The notes beneath the pieces are model-generated. The model made no database searches. It was not told where the DNA came from and saw only the letters and a list, made by a program, of their open reading frames with translations. This document shows positions 12,243 through 23,559 of a stretch of 64,000 bases of DNA, piece after piece. The stretch's first letter is position 1; each line of letters starts with the position of its first letter. The position numbers and the translations under genes were made by a program. The DNA comes from Pogostemon cablin (taxonomy: Eukaryota; Streptophyta; Magnoliopsida; Lamiales; Lamiaceae): contig CM042958.1 in NCBI GenBank assembly GCA_023678885.1, forward strand, positions 11,650,852 to 11,714,851, given 5' to 3'.

Positions 12243-14033
12243 AGAATGCTGTAGGTATAGGTGGAATATTTTTTCAAAAAAAAAGAAATAATTATATTTA
12301 AACTGAATGTCTAAAACGACAAAATTGTATCTTTTTGGGGAGAGAGTATATCTTTAAATATAAAAATAATTAAATTAAATAAGTAAATGGTTGTATATGG
12401 AATAATTTCACTAGCATTCTACAAAACCCTGAAAAATTAAACCCAAGACCCTAAGACAAGATATCAACTTTTTACAAAGGATATTAATTTCTGTTATATT
12501 CTATAAGTTTCAAGTAGCAATAATTTAATACTCCTATTTAAAAATTAAAAGAATCTGTATCCGTTTGTGCGGTAAGATAAAGAAAAGCTATTGTTAAATA
12601 CCAAGAAGATGGAGGGGTTAACTGCAAAACAAAAGAAATGGACAATGAAATGTCGTTTTTCAGCTTATGCAATGGAGTTAGGAAGTTGACACGTGTCAAG
12701 CACTCCTTTGTTTTTAGTGGGTGGAGAAAGGAAATGGTGGGAATTTTATAATATGTTGAGAATATAATTACCAGTTGTGCAAAATCAAGAAATGGTGGAG
12801 AGTGGGGCCCTTAAACTACTCAATTTCATTATCTGCTGCATTATTTAATCACTTGGGGGATTGATTTCCCACCACAATATTTTACAATATTTCTTGGGCA
12901 CTCCTTTGAGTTTTCAATAATATATATTTTGGCCTGATGTTGTCACTTAACTACCTTAATGCACATTCTTTAGAAAGTGATAAGATTAGGTGATAGAGTT
13001 TTGGTGATTAAATTAAATTGTTGAAGATGATCTCATTCACAATTCACACCTATGTTTTACCTTTTCCGCCTACAATCACCACATTTACTATATTTTTTAA
13101 TTTTTTAGATAATGTTTTTATTTTATTTTATTAATTTTATATTATACCATATTATAAATCCAGGAGATGAACTGAAGTACGATTTGATGTTGTCATGCGT
13201 CCCTTTTAAAAAATGATTAATGAAGGTTTGGTTATATTCCGATTACAATATAAATTTATAATTATATTATTATACTTTAAAAATTAATAAACAAAACTAA
13301 AGACAAAAATGATCATAAGGCAAACACTCAGTGAACTCTTGCCCCCTAAATCTACTGAAGAAATTAGTCTTTAATCCAATTTTTTTTTTTTAAAAAACAT
13401 GATTATTATTCTTCTAAATAATAAATACTACCCCCTCAAACTCTTAATATATTGTGATGTTTTCCTTATTAGGATGAGATTTTTTTATTTTTTGTTTTTA
13501 GTTTAAAGTAATATTTCATTAATGAATTATTTTCATATACTAATAAATAATTTTATAAGATAATGGTGAATAATTTAGAGATTCTGTCAAGAGTATAAAA
13601 ATAAAATAGATATAACTATTGGATAATACATACAAACATGTCACCTTTTGTCATAATTAAATTATTATACAGAACTCATCTTCAAAATTTTAGTTCCCTG
13701 TGATCTTATGAGTGCATATTTAATTACGAAGCACTAAGATCTTACGTCGGCAAATAAGATAAAATTTAAAATAATTAATTAATTTAACGTGCGTTTTCAG
13801 AAAAATTGCGAGATATAAAGCTGTTCGACCCATTTTCGACAAACTTGTAGTAAACCAACTAGAATTGGACAATTATTTCGACATTTTATTTAAGATAAAA
13901 GATTGTATGCATATTTTTTCATTCATATTTAATTATTTAATTTTAACATATAATTATATTTTTATTTTTAATGATATATGCATATAGTATTTTTTTTCTT
14001 GTTGTTTGAATAATATATTATTTGTACTTCGTA
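12243..14033. other. Intergenic, no gene seen
   Basis: The region is AT-rich. There are no open frames with recognisable domains and no bounded repeats. Confidence 0.45.
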
Positions 14034-14081
14034 TATTATATATATATATATATACTTTTAAATAATATATTTTTAAAAATG

Positions 14082-14127
<46 letters not shown>
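14034..14127. repeat. (TA)n microsatellite tracts
   Basis: Two TA-dinucleotide tracts (about 14039-14054 and 14085-14127) are separated by AT-rich sequence. Confidence 0.85.
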
Positions 14128-14129
<2 letters not shown>

Positions 14130-14867
14130 TCAGAAAAAATGAAATCGCTCTGTAATTAATTATTATTATTTTTAAATATTATTATTCTTTATTTATATTA
14201 TAAATTATCCATATAATAATTTACTGTAACTCATCATTTTTCATTAATTAATTATATTTTTTTTATTAAAAATATTATTACTTTTTATCTATCTAACAAA
14301 ATTATTTTTAATGTGCGACGTCACACAATCCATTAACTATATATATATATGTATATATATATGAACTTCAAATATTCTCAAATGCAACCATGCTTGATTG
14401 ATGAGATTGAATATTCCCATCTAATTATAGTTTGGTAATTGTGGATTTATATAGGTTCTACTAGATCTGACGTGGTTAAAAATGGGCATCGTCTTAGATT
14501 GATGGTAGGTCTATTTTCTAATCAATATTAGCATAGGCAATATATGTACCATATGTATTTAAATTAAATTAATTTAAATTCTTTTTATATGTTACAAGAG
14601 TGGGGCACGTGTCGATTACTCCATACTTCTATCGATTCGGACTAAGATTTCGTGCTTTGTTTGCTCTTCATAATTCATATCATATGGTTATCAATTTTTA
14701 TTAAAATACTCACTCCTATGTTAGAGTGTCATTTGCCTTTTGAATTTGAATTTGACTTTGTCTTATTTAATGTGTAATATGTAGTTTTATTTTAAAAGTG
14801 TGTGAATTTCATATTTTAATTATATAAATGAAGTGTATAAATCCTATATATTCAAAACGGAAAATGA

Positions 14868-15109
14868 TCCCCCAGGACATAGCTCAAGTGGTAGAGGGGA
14901 AGGATGGAAAAGACATTCCAACTGAGCTGGTAGTTACAGGCTGAGAGTTCGAATACTGCATTTGGCATGAATTTGACCCTTGCAAGCATAGTTAAACAAT
15001 GAGTCTTCCTTATAAGACACTTGATGCACATCCTATAATTTATCTTCTTTATCAATTTCCAAATATGGACGGTGAGGTCCCTTATGATAGGGTATACAAT
15101 ATAAATATA
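14868..15109 (+). mobile_element. tRNA-derived SINE, copy 1
   Basis: The body is flanked by a perfect 14-bp duplication AAAACGGAAAATGA (14854-14867 and 15110-15123). Near the 5' end it has an A-box-like TAGCTCAAGTGGTAGAG and a B-box-like GAGTTCGAATACTG, the internal RNA polymerase III promoter of tRNA-derived SINEs. Two more copies lie at 57261-57492 and 58613-58852. This one is the most diverged. It is non-coding and depends on LINE machinery. Confidence 0.88.
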
Positions 15110-15223
15110 AAAACGGAAAATGAGAGCTTATGGCACAGTTGGTACATAGTCAAAAAAATAATAGGGGAAATGAATCATGAATGTACGAAATGTACGGCAT
15201 TTGTTCGTTTTAACTTTTATGTA

Positions 15224-15300
15224 GGGGCCTGACTGAGGTGACCTGAATTGGAGAAATTCATCATCTTAATTTCATCTCTATTTTTTCAAATAAACGAAAA
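15224..15300. repeat. Half-copy of the foldback MITE at 18211
   Basis: AGGGGCCTGACTGAGGTGA followed by GAGAAATTCATC and TTTCATCTCTATTTTTT parallels the first half of the element at 18211-18405. No right half follows. Confidence 0.4.
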
Positions 15301-15564
15301 AAGATTCTTTCTCCGTCCATTTCGCTTACTTTTCACATGTAAATTATGATATGTGATATTTTAATGGACACTTAGTATGATGGGTAGTAGATGAGTTTAA
15401 ATTAGGCCATCTCTCACGGATCACTCTACTTTAGTGTAGACTTCACACTATTTTAGTGTAATTTTTACTGAAAATGAACTCTAATTGTCCGTTATATATA
15501 TTAATTGTTTTATTTGGGTGTTATATAAAATAATAATAATAATTATAAGACATCCTAATTAGTA

Positions 15565-15782
15565 CTTCCTCCGTCCATCCCCAATCTATCCGTTTATTCT
15601 TTACGCGTGGATTAAGGAGTATTATTATTTAATGTGTAGTTTTATTAGTGGGTGTGTATGTCTCATATTTTAATTGTATTAGTGTGTGGGTTGGTTTCAC
15701 GTTTCTAAAAGTGAAAATTGATATATTAAGGGTGGAAAGTCCAAAATGGTAAAATGAATAGATTGACAGTGGACGGAGGGAG
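15565..15782. mobile_element. Stowaway-type MITE
   Basis: Inverted ends CTTCCTCCGTCCATCCC and GGACGGAGGGAG, preceded by TA, with the usual interior words GTGGATTAAGGAGTATTATTA and TTAATTGTATTAGTG. The right TA is missing because the LTR at 15784 appears to have inserted at its edge. Confidence 0.8.
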
Positions 15783-15783
15783 T

Positions 15784-17498
15784 TGTTGAGAGTGGAATTT
15801 CACGCATTTTATGTTTGCACATTATACCGTTTTGCTTATGAAAGTTATCATTTTTGCATGGAATTGTGTACGTTTGAGTATTTACACGATTTTAATGCTA
15901 CTAAGGTGTTTTGTTGAGTTTTGAATGGTAAAACAGGATCAAAAGTTCAAAGTTGGAACAAAGATTGAAAGTGTGAAGGAATGTTGAAAAACACACGTCC
16001 ACATTGCATAATTTTTCTGTATTTGTGTAGAATTCCAAATTGACCATGTGATATATCGTTGCAAAGCCACGGAAGAGAGAATAGTTTTGGCGCAAAAATT
16101 ATTCAAATCAGAGTCCGTATGAGGAAGTTATGCCAGAAACGGTGAGATCGTGCAATGCTGTCTGCAACTCGGGAGCCGCTCGGCTGACAGCTCGGGGGCG
16201 AGCTGGTGTGGCTCGACAGCAAATTTCAACCGAGTTGGGTATCGGAGGGTCCTACGTGACGTGGAAAGTCGCCCTGATGCAGCTAGGATGCCGCTTGGCA
16301 ACATCTAAGACCCAGCTCGGGTCTAGCTGGGTGCCGAACGGGAGATTCTTGGGCCCAGTCGCGGCCTGTTCATTACAGCAGTGTATTTGTGGCTTCCAGA
16401 TCATGTTTTGGACCATTTTCGACGCGAAAAAGCCTGAAGAACAACCCAAGGTATAAAGGGAGGAATCAACACACAATTGAGGGGAACCCACTCACATCCA
16501 CACTACACCCATCGTGAATTACCACACACATCAGATTCACATCTGATTTCATCTTCCATCCATCTTCAAGGGGGTTCCAAGTGCTAATTGAGGGAGATCG
16601 GATGATCAGAGAGACGGAGAAGGAACGCAGACTTTCGCTTACGCTAGGGTTTCGTGTTTCTTATCTTTCCCTTCCTTTTATCTTGATTTGGGAACCTAGA
16701 CCAAATTTGGGATTTTATGTAGTTGATATTCTAATTTTATTTATTTTTTTCAGACTTGATTATCTGCTTCGTAATGTCTTCATAATATTTTCTTGATATC
16801 CGCTATAATGCTTGATTTATTATGTTAGCTTATGTGCGTTCATGATTGGTATTGTCTATTTGTTTGGGGTTGAAGTAGTTCCGTTATAAACACTTTAATT
16901 CCATGAACTGGTAAATCAGATACTTGAATTGTTTAGTGGAACAATGCAATTAGACATTCAAGTAGGAAGTGAATAAAACCTTGTAGTAATTTCAGAGAAT
17001 ATCTTGTTAGTCGAACTTACCATCCGGAGGTATTGTTGTTTGCTTTGATTAGTATCTAGGAATGAGGCATAGTAATATTCGCTTACCTTAGGGAATAAAT
17101 CAGAATATACAGTTAGCTTAAAATCGTATCATATATGGTGGGTTAATATGATTAAGTGGTGTATTTTCATTGATACTGCATGAATGAACAATTTAAAGTT
17201 TAGAAACCCAAATTAATTTATCTATACATGATCCCTTAGAACTGTTATTTATCTCTTGATTAAAACTTGAATTTATATTATTGCTTTTAATTATTCAGTA
17301 ATTATTTATTTCACTAATTTATATAATTCATTCAAAAACTTTGGATATTTGTTACTCAATTCTGATTAGTTAGTAAATTAGAATAAATAGATAATTAACT
17401 GTCTCAGTGAGATCGATAATTTAACTTGGGTACTTGTCGCTACAATTGACATCCTTATATTTGAGGATTTAATTGGAGTGCGCAAAATACACCTATCA
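15784..17498 (+). mobile_element. Solo LTR, about 1.7 kb
   Basis: The proposed ends are TGTTGAGAGTGG and CACCTATCA, flanked by GGAGT and GGGGT (a 5-bp duplication with one mismatch). The order is that of an LTR. A U3 of about 650 bp includes a GC-rich block (16140-16370) full of AGCTCGG/GAGCTGG words. A TATA box (TATAAA) sits at 16452-16457, followed by a CA-rich leader and an AT-rich U5. No primer-binding site, gag or pol follows, so it is a solo LTR left by recombination. A homologous but diverged LTR lies within 23560-25265. The 108-codon open frame in the GC-rich block resembles nothing and is probably chance. Confidence 0.62.
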
Positions 17499-17499
17499 G

Positions 17500-18168
17500 G
17501 GGTAAAATGTAACCATTGTAGAACGTAGCATATTTTGCTTACTCACCAAATATATATTGCAAAACGTATTTTTACCCATTTTCTATTTTAGGGTGTCTCA
17601 CGTATTTTTACTCATTCCATTAATGATAAAAATATACTACACATCTTATCTACTTTTTACACTTTATTCATAATTCTCAATAACTTTATTTATTTTTTTA
17701 CACTTTATTCATTATTCCCAACAACTTTATTTACATTTTCTCTCAACGTTACCAATTTATCCATATTTTTTCTTACATGGAGTATATTAAAAAAACAACC
17801 CTTCGTAATTTACGTGCACGTACAAATGGGTAAAAATATTCGAGATGTAGGGAGTAATATGGTTTATAACATTAATGCACATATTGTGGATTGTAGTTTT
17901 ATCTCTATATTCAACATGATAAGATTATATGCTACTTCTATCCCGCGTTTAAAGTTTACATTTTTTATTTTTATTTGTCCCAAATTAAAGTTTTTTTTTG
18001 TCAAGTTGAGCCAAAGTAATTATTTTATGTAGAGCCACACACAACACTAATACAATATCACTTCATATTAAATATTAATTTCTCTTACCTTACTATATAT
18101 TTATATATTATATCTCTTAATTTATATAAAAAATAAATATAAACGTTAATTCGGGATGGAGGAAGTAT
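17500..18168. repeat. Degenerate Stowaway-like MITEs
   Basis: From 17940 to about 18166 the ends CTTCTATCCCGCGTTTAAAG and GGGATGGAGGAAG are inverted and flanked by TA. The segment 17560-17850 carries similar MITE words (CTTTATTCAT, GGGAGTA) but poorer ends. Neither is coding. Confidence 0.5.
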
Positions 18169-18210
18169 ATAAGGAGTATATTTTAACACAAAGGTGTACT
18201 ATGTTTTAGA

Positions 18211-18405
18211 AGGGGCCATGCTGAGCCACTAAAGCAGTAAGGTGTGATCATTAATTTGAGAAATTTGTCATTTAAATTTCATTTCTATTTTTTTAGCAGG
18301 CTGACCACGGGTCACCGGATGACTCTCTCACATGGGGGTGTGCAGTGCGCACTCCCCATGTGAGAGGGTCATAGCTGACCCGTGATCAGCCAAGAATTGG
18401 CCCTA
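18211..18405. mobile_element. Foldback MITE with long hairpin
   Basis: Short ends GGGGCCA / TGGCCCT enclose a strong near-palindrome at 18299-18391. The arm GGCTGACCACGGGTCA pairs with TGACCCGTGATCAGCC, and CTCTCACATGGGG pairs with CCCCATGTGAGAG, giving a stem of about 45 bp with few mismatches. It is non-coding. A half-copy lies at 15224. Confidence 0.62.
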
Positions 18406-19810
18406 TATTCTTAATTAAAAATACTTATAATAATATAAGTGCCAATGGAGAAAATTACACAACTCCACAAATCAAATATCAATACCAACAATTCAAATAT
18501 ATTCTTTCTTTTTAACTAAAACACCCCTAAAGAGACTATTATACTCCCCAAAATTAAAATATTTTTAAGTATCCATCCACACACCTTAACGTCGCCGACC
18601 GTCATCGCCGCCGGCCGTGTGGATAACCTGCACTGAAATCGATGTCGGTGGACCCGTGTGGGTGATCCATACGGAGACACATTGAGTATTGATTTTGAAT
18701 AATACAAGAGTAAAGAAATCCCAAATAGTACAATCGTATAAAAAATATAACAAACAAAACAAAAGATTGATAAATACTTTGCACCATAAATTTTGTGTAT
18801 TATATCAATTATCTCATACTATAATTATTAACATTAAAACACATCAGTTGTGGATTTGATTCATGCTATTCCATCAATGTGAACAAATATAAAATGTTAT
18901 CATATATATATTGAAAAAAAATTATTTCCTTTTGCCTGATTATATTTCCACAATTATTGTACCACATTGTTAAAAAATAATAAATTATTAACCTACTCTA
19001 TTAAACTTGTAATTAAAAGTTAATATAAAAATTTTAAATACTCCATTAAATTATTATAAAGTTAAAAGTAAGTCATATGTCTTAATTATACTGATATATT
19101 TTAAAATAAAATTTATTATTAAGTTATTTATTTATTTTTTTAAAACATATACTATTTTTTAAGCATGAAAGTGTATTAAAATAAATAAGTAGTTAAATAT
19201 AAAATTATTATGAGATGGGAAGAATACTTATTATTATAATTATGGTTGGACAATATTTAAATTAGTGCAAAATAATCTCGAACCGACAATCGGTTTGCCA
19301 TTCACAATCGAATCTAAAAATAAAATAAAATACTACAACGATATATTATTTCATCTCATTTTCCTTGTAAAAAAACTTTTACTGTGTTGATAAAAGAATC
19401 AAATTAATGTATATTTTGATCCCTTAATCTGACTCATTTTTATTCCAATCATCATAATTAAATTTTGTTAATTTTAGTCATTCATCTTTAAATTACTTCA
19501 TTTAACTTTTTTTTTCTTGTTCTTCTTTAAATCTCTTGGAGCCGTAAATTCATACAATATACCTTTGATATGACAATTAAAAATAAGGATTAATTTATGA
19601 TACTCTCCGTCTCACACGTAAACATATTCATTTTGTCGGTTTATCTCACGCTAAGATATGCATTTTCTTATTTGGTATGAGATCTGCACACAAAAATTAA
19701 TACTCTTAAAATTTACAATATTAAACGATTTACAACTAATTAAAATTATAAATTAAAATAAACATGTAAAATTATCATAAAAAATTCATTCATTACCTAT
19801 TAAAATAAGA
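18406..19810. other. AT-rich intergenic DNA, no gene
   Basis: There is only a small GC-rich patch around 18590-18665 without a convincing exon. The rest is A/T-rich. Confidence 0.45.
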
Positions 19811-20030
19811 TAAATTCTTGGGTTAATTATATTAAAAGTCCCAACATTTTCACCAATTGCGGATTAGTCCAAACTTTTCAATATTTACAAATAAGTACTC
19901 GACCTTTAGCTCGTTTTTCAAATCAAGCCATCGGGAAGCTTTTTCCAAGTGGCAGACATTACACTTATTTACCAATCCAGGTGGCAAAACAACGTCCTTT
20001 TATTTGCTTGAAATTATTTGAAAATTTACG

Positions 20031-20705
20031 AAACAGTGCCATTGAGGATGATAGAAAGAGGTTCTAAGGTGGATATTCGGTGGGTTCACAACTCCAGCGG
20101 GATGGCGGCGGAAGTCGATGGGTAGATCGCGATGGTGATTCTGCATGATGACTGGTTTGTCGGTGATTGACGGCGAACTGCGATGACTGATTCCTCGACC
20201 GTATGGCGGCGTGAGAAACAACGACGATTCAGATGTATAGGGGAGCTTCTGGCAACAGGTCTGATCGATGTTGTTGGTTGGGGGAGATCTTCGATTTTTG
20301 GGAAGATAGAGAGAGAACAGCGGCTGTCATCGGCTCCGGGGAGTGAACTTGTTGAGTAGTTTTCATTTTTTTGGGATATCTGGCAAGCATAGATAAAACA
20401 TAAATCCGCAAATTATGCACATTCATGAACATAGATAACCTCACATGCTCTTCCTTCCACTGTGATGGACTCATAAGTTCTTTCCAGCAATCAATCTTCG
20501 TGGCCCTTGGTATTTTGAAAATAAAACCCAATTGATTAATAATTCAAATAACGAAGAAAATTAGTTAAGGGGAAACAAGATAAATGGTATCAATTTGATA
20601 TCTATCCAAATGAATGAATCTGAAAGATATATTAGGGGTAAAATCAGTATCAGTGGCGTCGGAGCAGGTTTTGGAAGAGAAGTCGAGAAGGGGATGATGT
20701 CACGT
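20031..20705 (-). other. Mutator-element interior, possible captured gene fragment
   Basis: This 0.7-kb segment between the left TIR and the CACTA element is GC-richer than its surroundings. On the minus strand it has open frames at 20531-20229 (about 100 codons, containing WKELMSPSQWKEEHVRLSMF) and 20221-20000. Gene capture (Pack-MULE behaviour) would explain this, but I do not recognise the source protein and no function can be claimed. Confidence 0.3.
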
Positions 20706-20716
20706 CACTACAAAAA

Positions 20717-21260
20717 ATTATCGAATTACCGACGGATTTATTCCGTCGGTAATTAACGATGGATTATCAACGTTTTTTCGATTTAGTATGAATTATTTTT
20801 AAAAAATTATCATAATAAATTTACGACGAAATTTGCGACGGATTACCGATGGATTATTTTCCATCGGTAAATCTGTTGTTATTTTGGAGGGATTAAATCC
20901 CAAAAAATTACCGACGACTATTTTCTGTCGATAAATATTATTTTTAAAAAAAAAATTAAATTTGAGTCTTTCATTTACCGACGGATTAAATCCGTCGGTA
21001 AATATACAATTTATTTTTTATTTAAAAAATAAATTAGTTTTTAAGTTAGCGACGGATTGTATCTGTCGGTAAAATGAAGACTTAATTTTTTTAAACTTAC
21101 CGACGGATAAAATCTGTCGGTAATTATAAAATATTATTTAAAAAATAATTATTCTTTATAAATGTACCGACGGATTCAATCCGTCGGTAATTATAAAATT
21201 TTATTTTAAAAAATAATTATTTTTTTAATTTACTGACGGATTATTTCCGTCGGTAACGAA
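20717..21260. repeat. Left subterminal repeat array of the CACTA element
   Basis: About ten inverted or direct copies of a unit with core CCGACGGATT...AATCCGTCGG, spaced 20-80 bp apart by A/T-rich spacers. Each unit can fold into a small hairpin. Confidence 0.85.
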
Positions 21261-21289
21261 TTTTTTTTTAAAAAAAGTTTTAAGACTGC

Positions 21290-22095
21290 CCTAGAAGACA
21301 AATCCACCCATCTGCCTCCATTACGATCCACCAGCCCTAATCGTCGTTTCTGCGATGTTTTCGCTGCCTAGGGCAGTTTCTAATCTCGCCGTCATTCTTC
21401 CCGGATGGTCCGTTAATCTTTTCAATGGTGCGTGGTTCCACCGATGTATCTTTCTTTGTCGATTTCGCTTTGGGCGAAGTTTGTCTAATCTGGAGGCCTA
21501 GCTTCCTGATTTCACTTTTGCTTCTGCCGCCGGCGTTCCGCTGCGGCTCTTCCCCCGACCGTTAATTCACAGTAGCCGATTTAGATTCTGGTTGCGGCGG
21601 CCCCTCGCGAACTTTTAGCCACCGTCTCTCAGTCGGTACGCGGCCTTTCTGGCGCCGCTACCGTTCAATTTCCAGCAAACGCCTTTGTGTGTCTTGGTTG
21701 TCTACACTGCGCGCACCTCGAGCGATATACACAATCCGGCGGCCTTTTTATGTCTGTCTCTATTTTTCGTTGTTTCGATGATTGCTGATGGGTGGATTTT
21801 CTTGAGGGATCGATTTCTCAATCTCACTCTCAGAAGGGGCAGGTTGCCCCTATTCGTTGTTGCTGCTCCCTGTAAGTCCAATCTTGAGGGATTATCTTTG
21901 ATTCCAATTCTAGAATGATTAGAATGAGGTACATATGAGGTGTTCGAGAGAATGCCCGAATGAATTGTTGGATTATTTTCATTCCTTAATTTCAATTAGT
22001 TTTGATCTCATAAGATTTTAATCCACAGGGATCATGCCTCCCACAAACAGCTCCAGAGGGTCAAGAAACTTATTGAATTGGACACGTTGTTCTAA
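21290..22095 (+). pseudogene. GC-rich gene-like fragment inside the CACTA element
   Basis: The block 21300-21870 has exon-like composition rich in CCG/CGG, much higher in GC than the flanks. A good splice donor (CTGTAAGT near 21870) and acceptor (TTAATCCACAGGG near 22029) frame a ~160-bp intron-like stretch. A possible second exon then reads DHASHKQLQRVKKLIELDTL before a stop. This looks like a captured and decayed host gene 5' part. I do not recognise the source, and no intact frame runs through the first block. Confidence 0.4.
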
Positions 22096-23559
22096 TGAAA
22101 ATTGAAAGCTAAAGGAGTCATGCCCTTGACGAAAGAATCACAGTTAGATCAACCGGATACTGGTTTGCACAATTGCACTTCTATTTTCATCTTTGATATT
22201 TATCATGTTATTCGTATGAGTGAGTCTTGATGATTTTGGTAAAACAAATCATCTCATATTTAATCTGATAGTGAGAAAACAAAATATTTCTTGATATACT
22301 GGTTGATTCGCTAAAATTGCATCTTTTTGATTTTGGTCGTGCTTTATGTGTACCGGAGTTTCAGCTCCTTGCCAGTTCTGTTTAGTCATTATCTCACATT
22401 TATTTGAAACTCGTCATAGCATTCGAGCGTGTTTGGAATACAATTCAGATTATGGATTCTATGTAGAATGGAATAATATATACACTTCATCAGACTTTGA
22501 AATGATTATAATTTTGGCTTAAATCGTGGAATTGCGTTGCCTATTTTTCTGAGGGATAATTATTTGCAAATCTTAATGGTTTGATAATCTGTGGAAATAT
22601 ATTCAGAGAGTAAGAGGCGAACAATTTTAGTATAACTGGAATGACTAGATTGACATTGGTTTTGATAAGTGAAGGACCATAGATATAATGTGTGTTTGTC
22701 TACTTTTAGAACTTGCAGAGAACACAATCTGTTTGAACTAAATGGTTTATGATGGGGCTGTGGATAATAGCGTTAGTCCCACAAGTGATATTTCTATTTT
22801 GAGAAACTATTACAGTAGCTCAGATTCAAAGATAAAAAAGCTTACAAATAATATATCATGATAAAGAGGAAGAAATGACCTTGATATTTGGTAACATTTA
22901 CCCCAACTTGGTGTAGAAAATGCATGACATGAGTTAATTATCGAGATTATTTTAAAATTAATCCACGACATATAACGTGAAACTCATATAGAATTATTTT
23001 ATTTGAAACTCCTTTCAGTTCACTTGATTTAAGTTCATTAATAATCAGCTTATTGCAGCACTTTACAAGAAAAATGATGCTTTAAAGACATTATTAGTGG
23101 AATATACTTGAGGTTTTACCTTAGAGTTTTAATGATGCGATAAGCATTTTATATTGCTCCTGATAATATTAAAATCATTGCTCCTGCATGTGAGGTATTA
23201 TGCTTTGAACTTTTACCTTTGTCATTAATCATTTATCATTTGAACAATAGAGAGAACTCTAAATTCTCATTCTGAAATTTAAGTTTTAGGAAGGGCATGT
23301 ACTGATATTGCTATATATACACACAAGAAAGTGATAAACGTACAGTCTCAAATTTCAGAATTCATGCTTCGCACACTGTTGAGGTTTGTGATATAGACAC
23401 ATGGTTAATTTGAATACTTGTGAGGTGTTATCCTATCTTGTATTAATTTTACAACTTAAACCTCAATGTTTTTATCATTCTTGTGGTTGTTGATCTGCAA
23501 AAAGCTTTGTAATATTTACAAAGCTGAATTTACATGGAAATTGGTATGTAGTTTTGATC

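Noticed and set aside
14881..14955. Possible functional tRNA gene (A- and B-box-like words)
   Set aside because: No cloverleaf, acceptor stem or anticodon; the surrounding 240 bp repeats elsewhere with target duplications, so it is a SINE.
16130..16456. 108-codon plus-strand open frame
   Set aside because: It lies wholly in the GC-rich U3 block of the solo LTR, has no recognisable domain, and the sister LTR does not preserve it.
20717..21260. Regularly spaced CCGACGG repeats considered as a CRISPR or centromere-type satellite
   Set aside because: Units occur in both orientations, directly next to a CACTA terminus, with a matching array at the other end; this is a transposon subterminal array.
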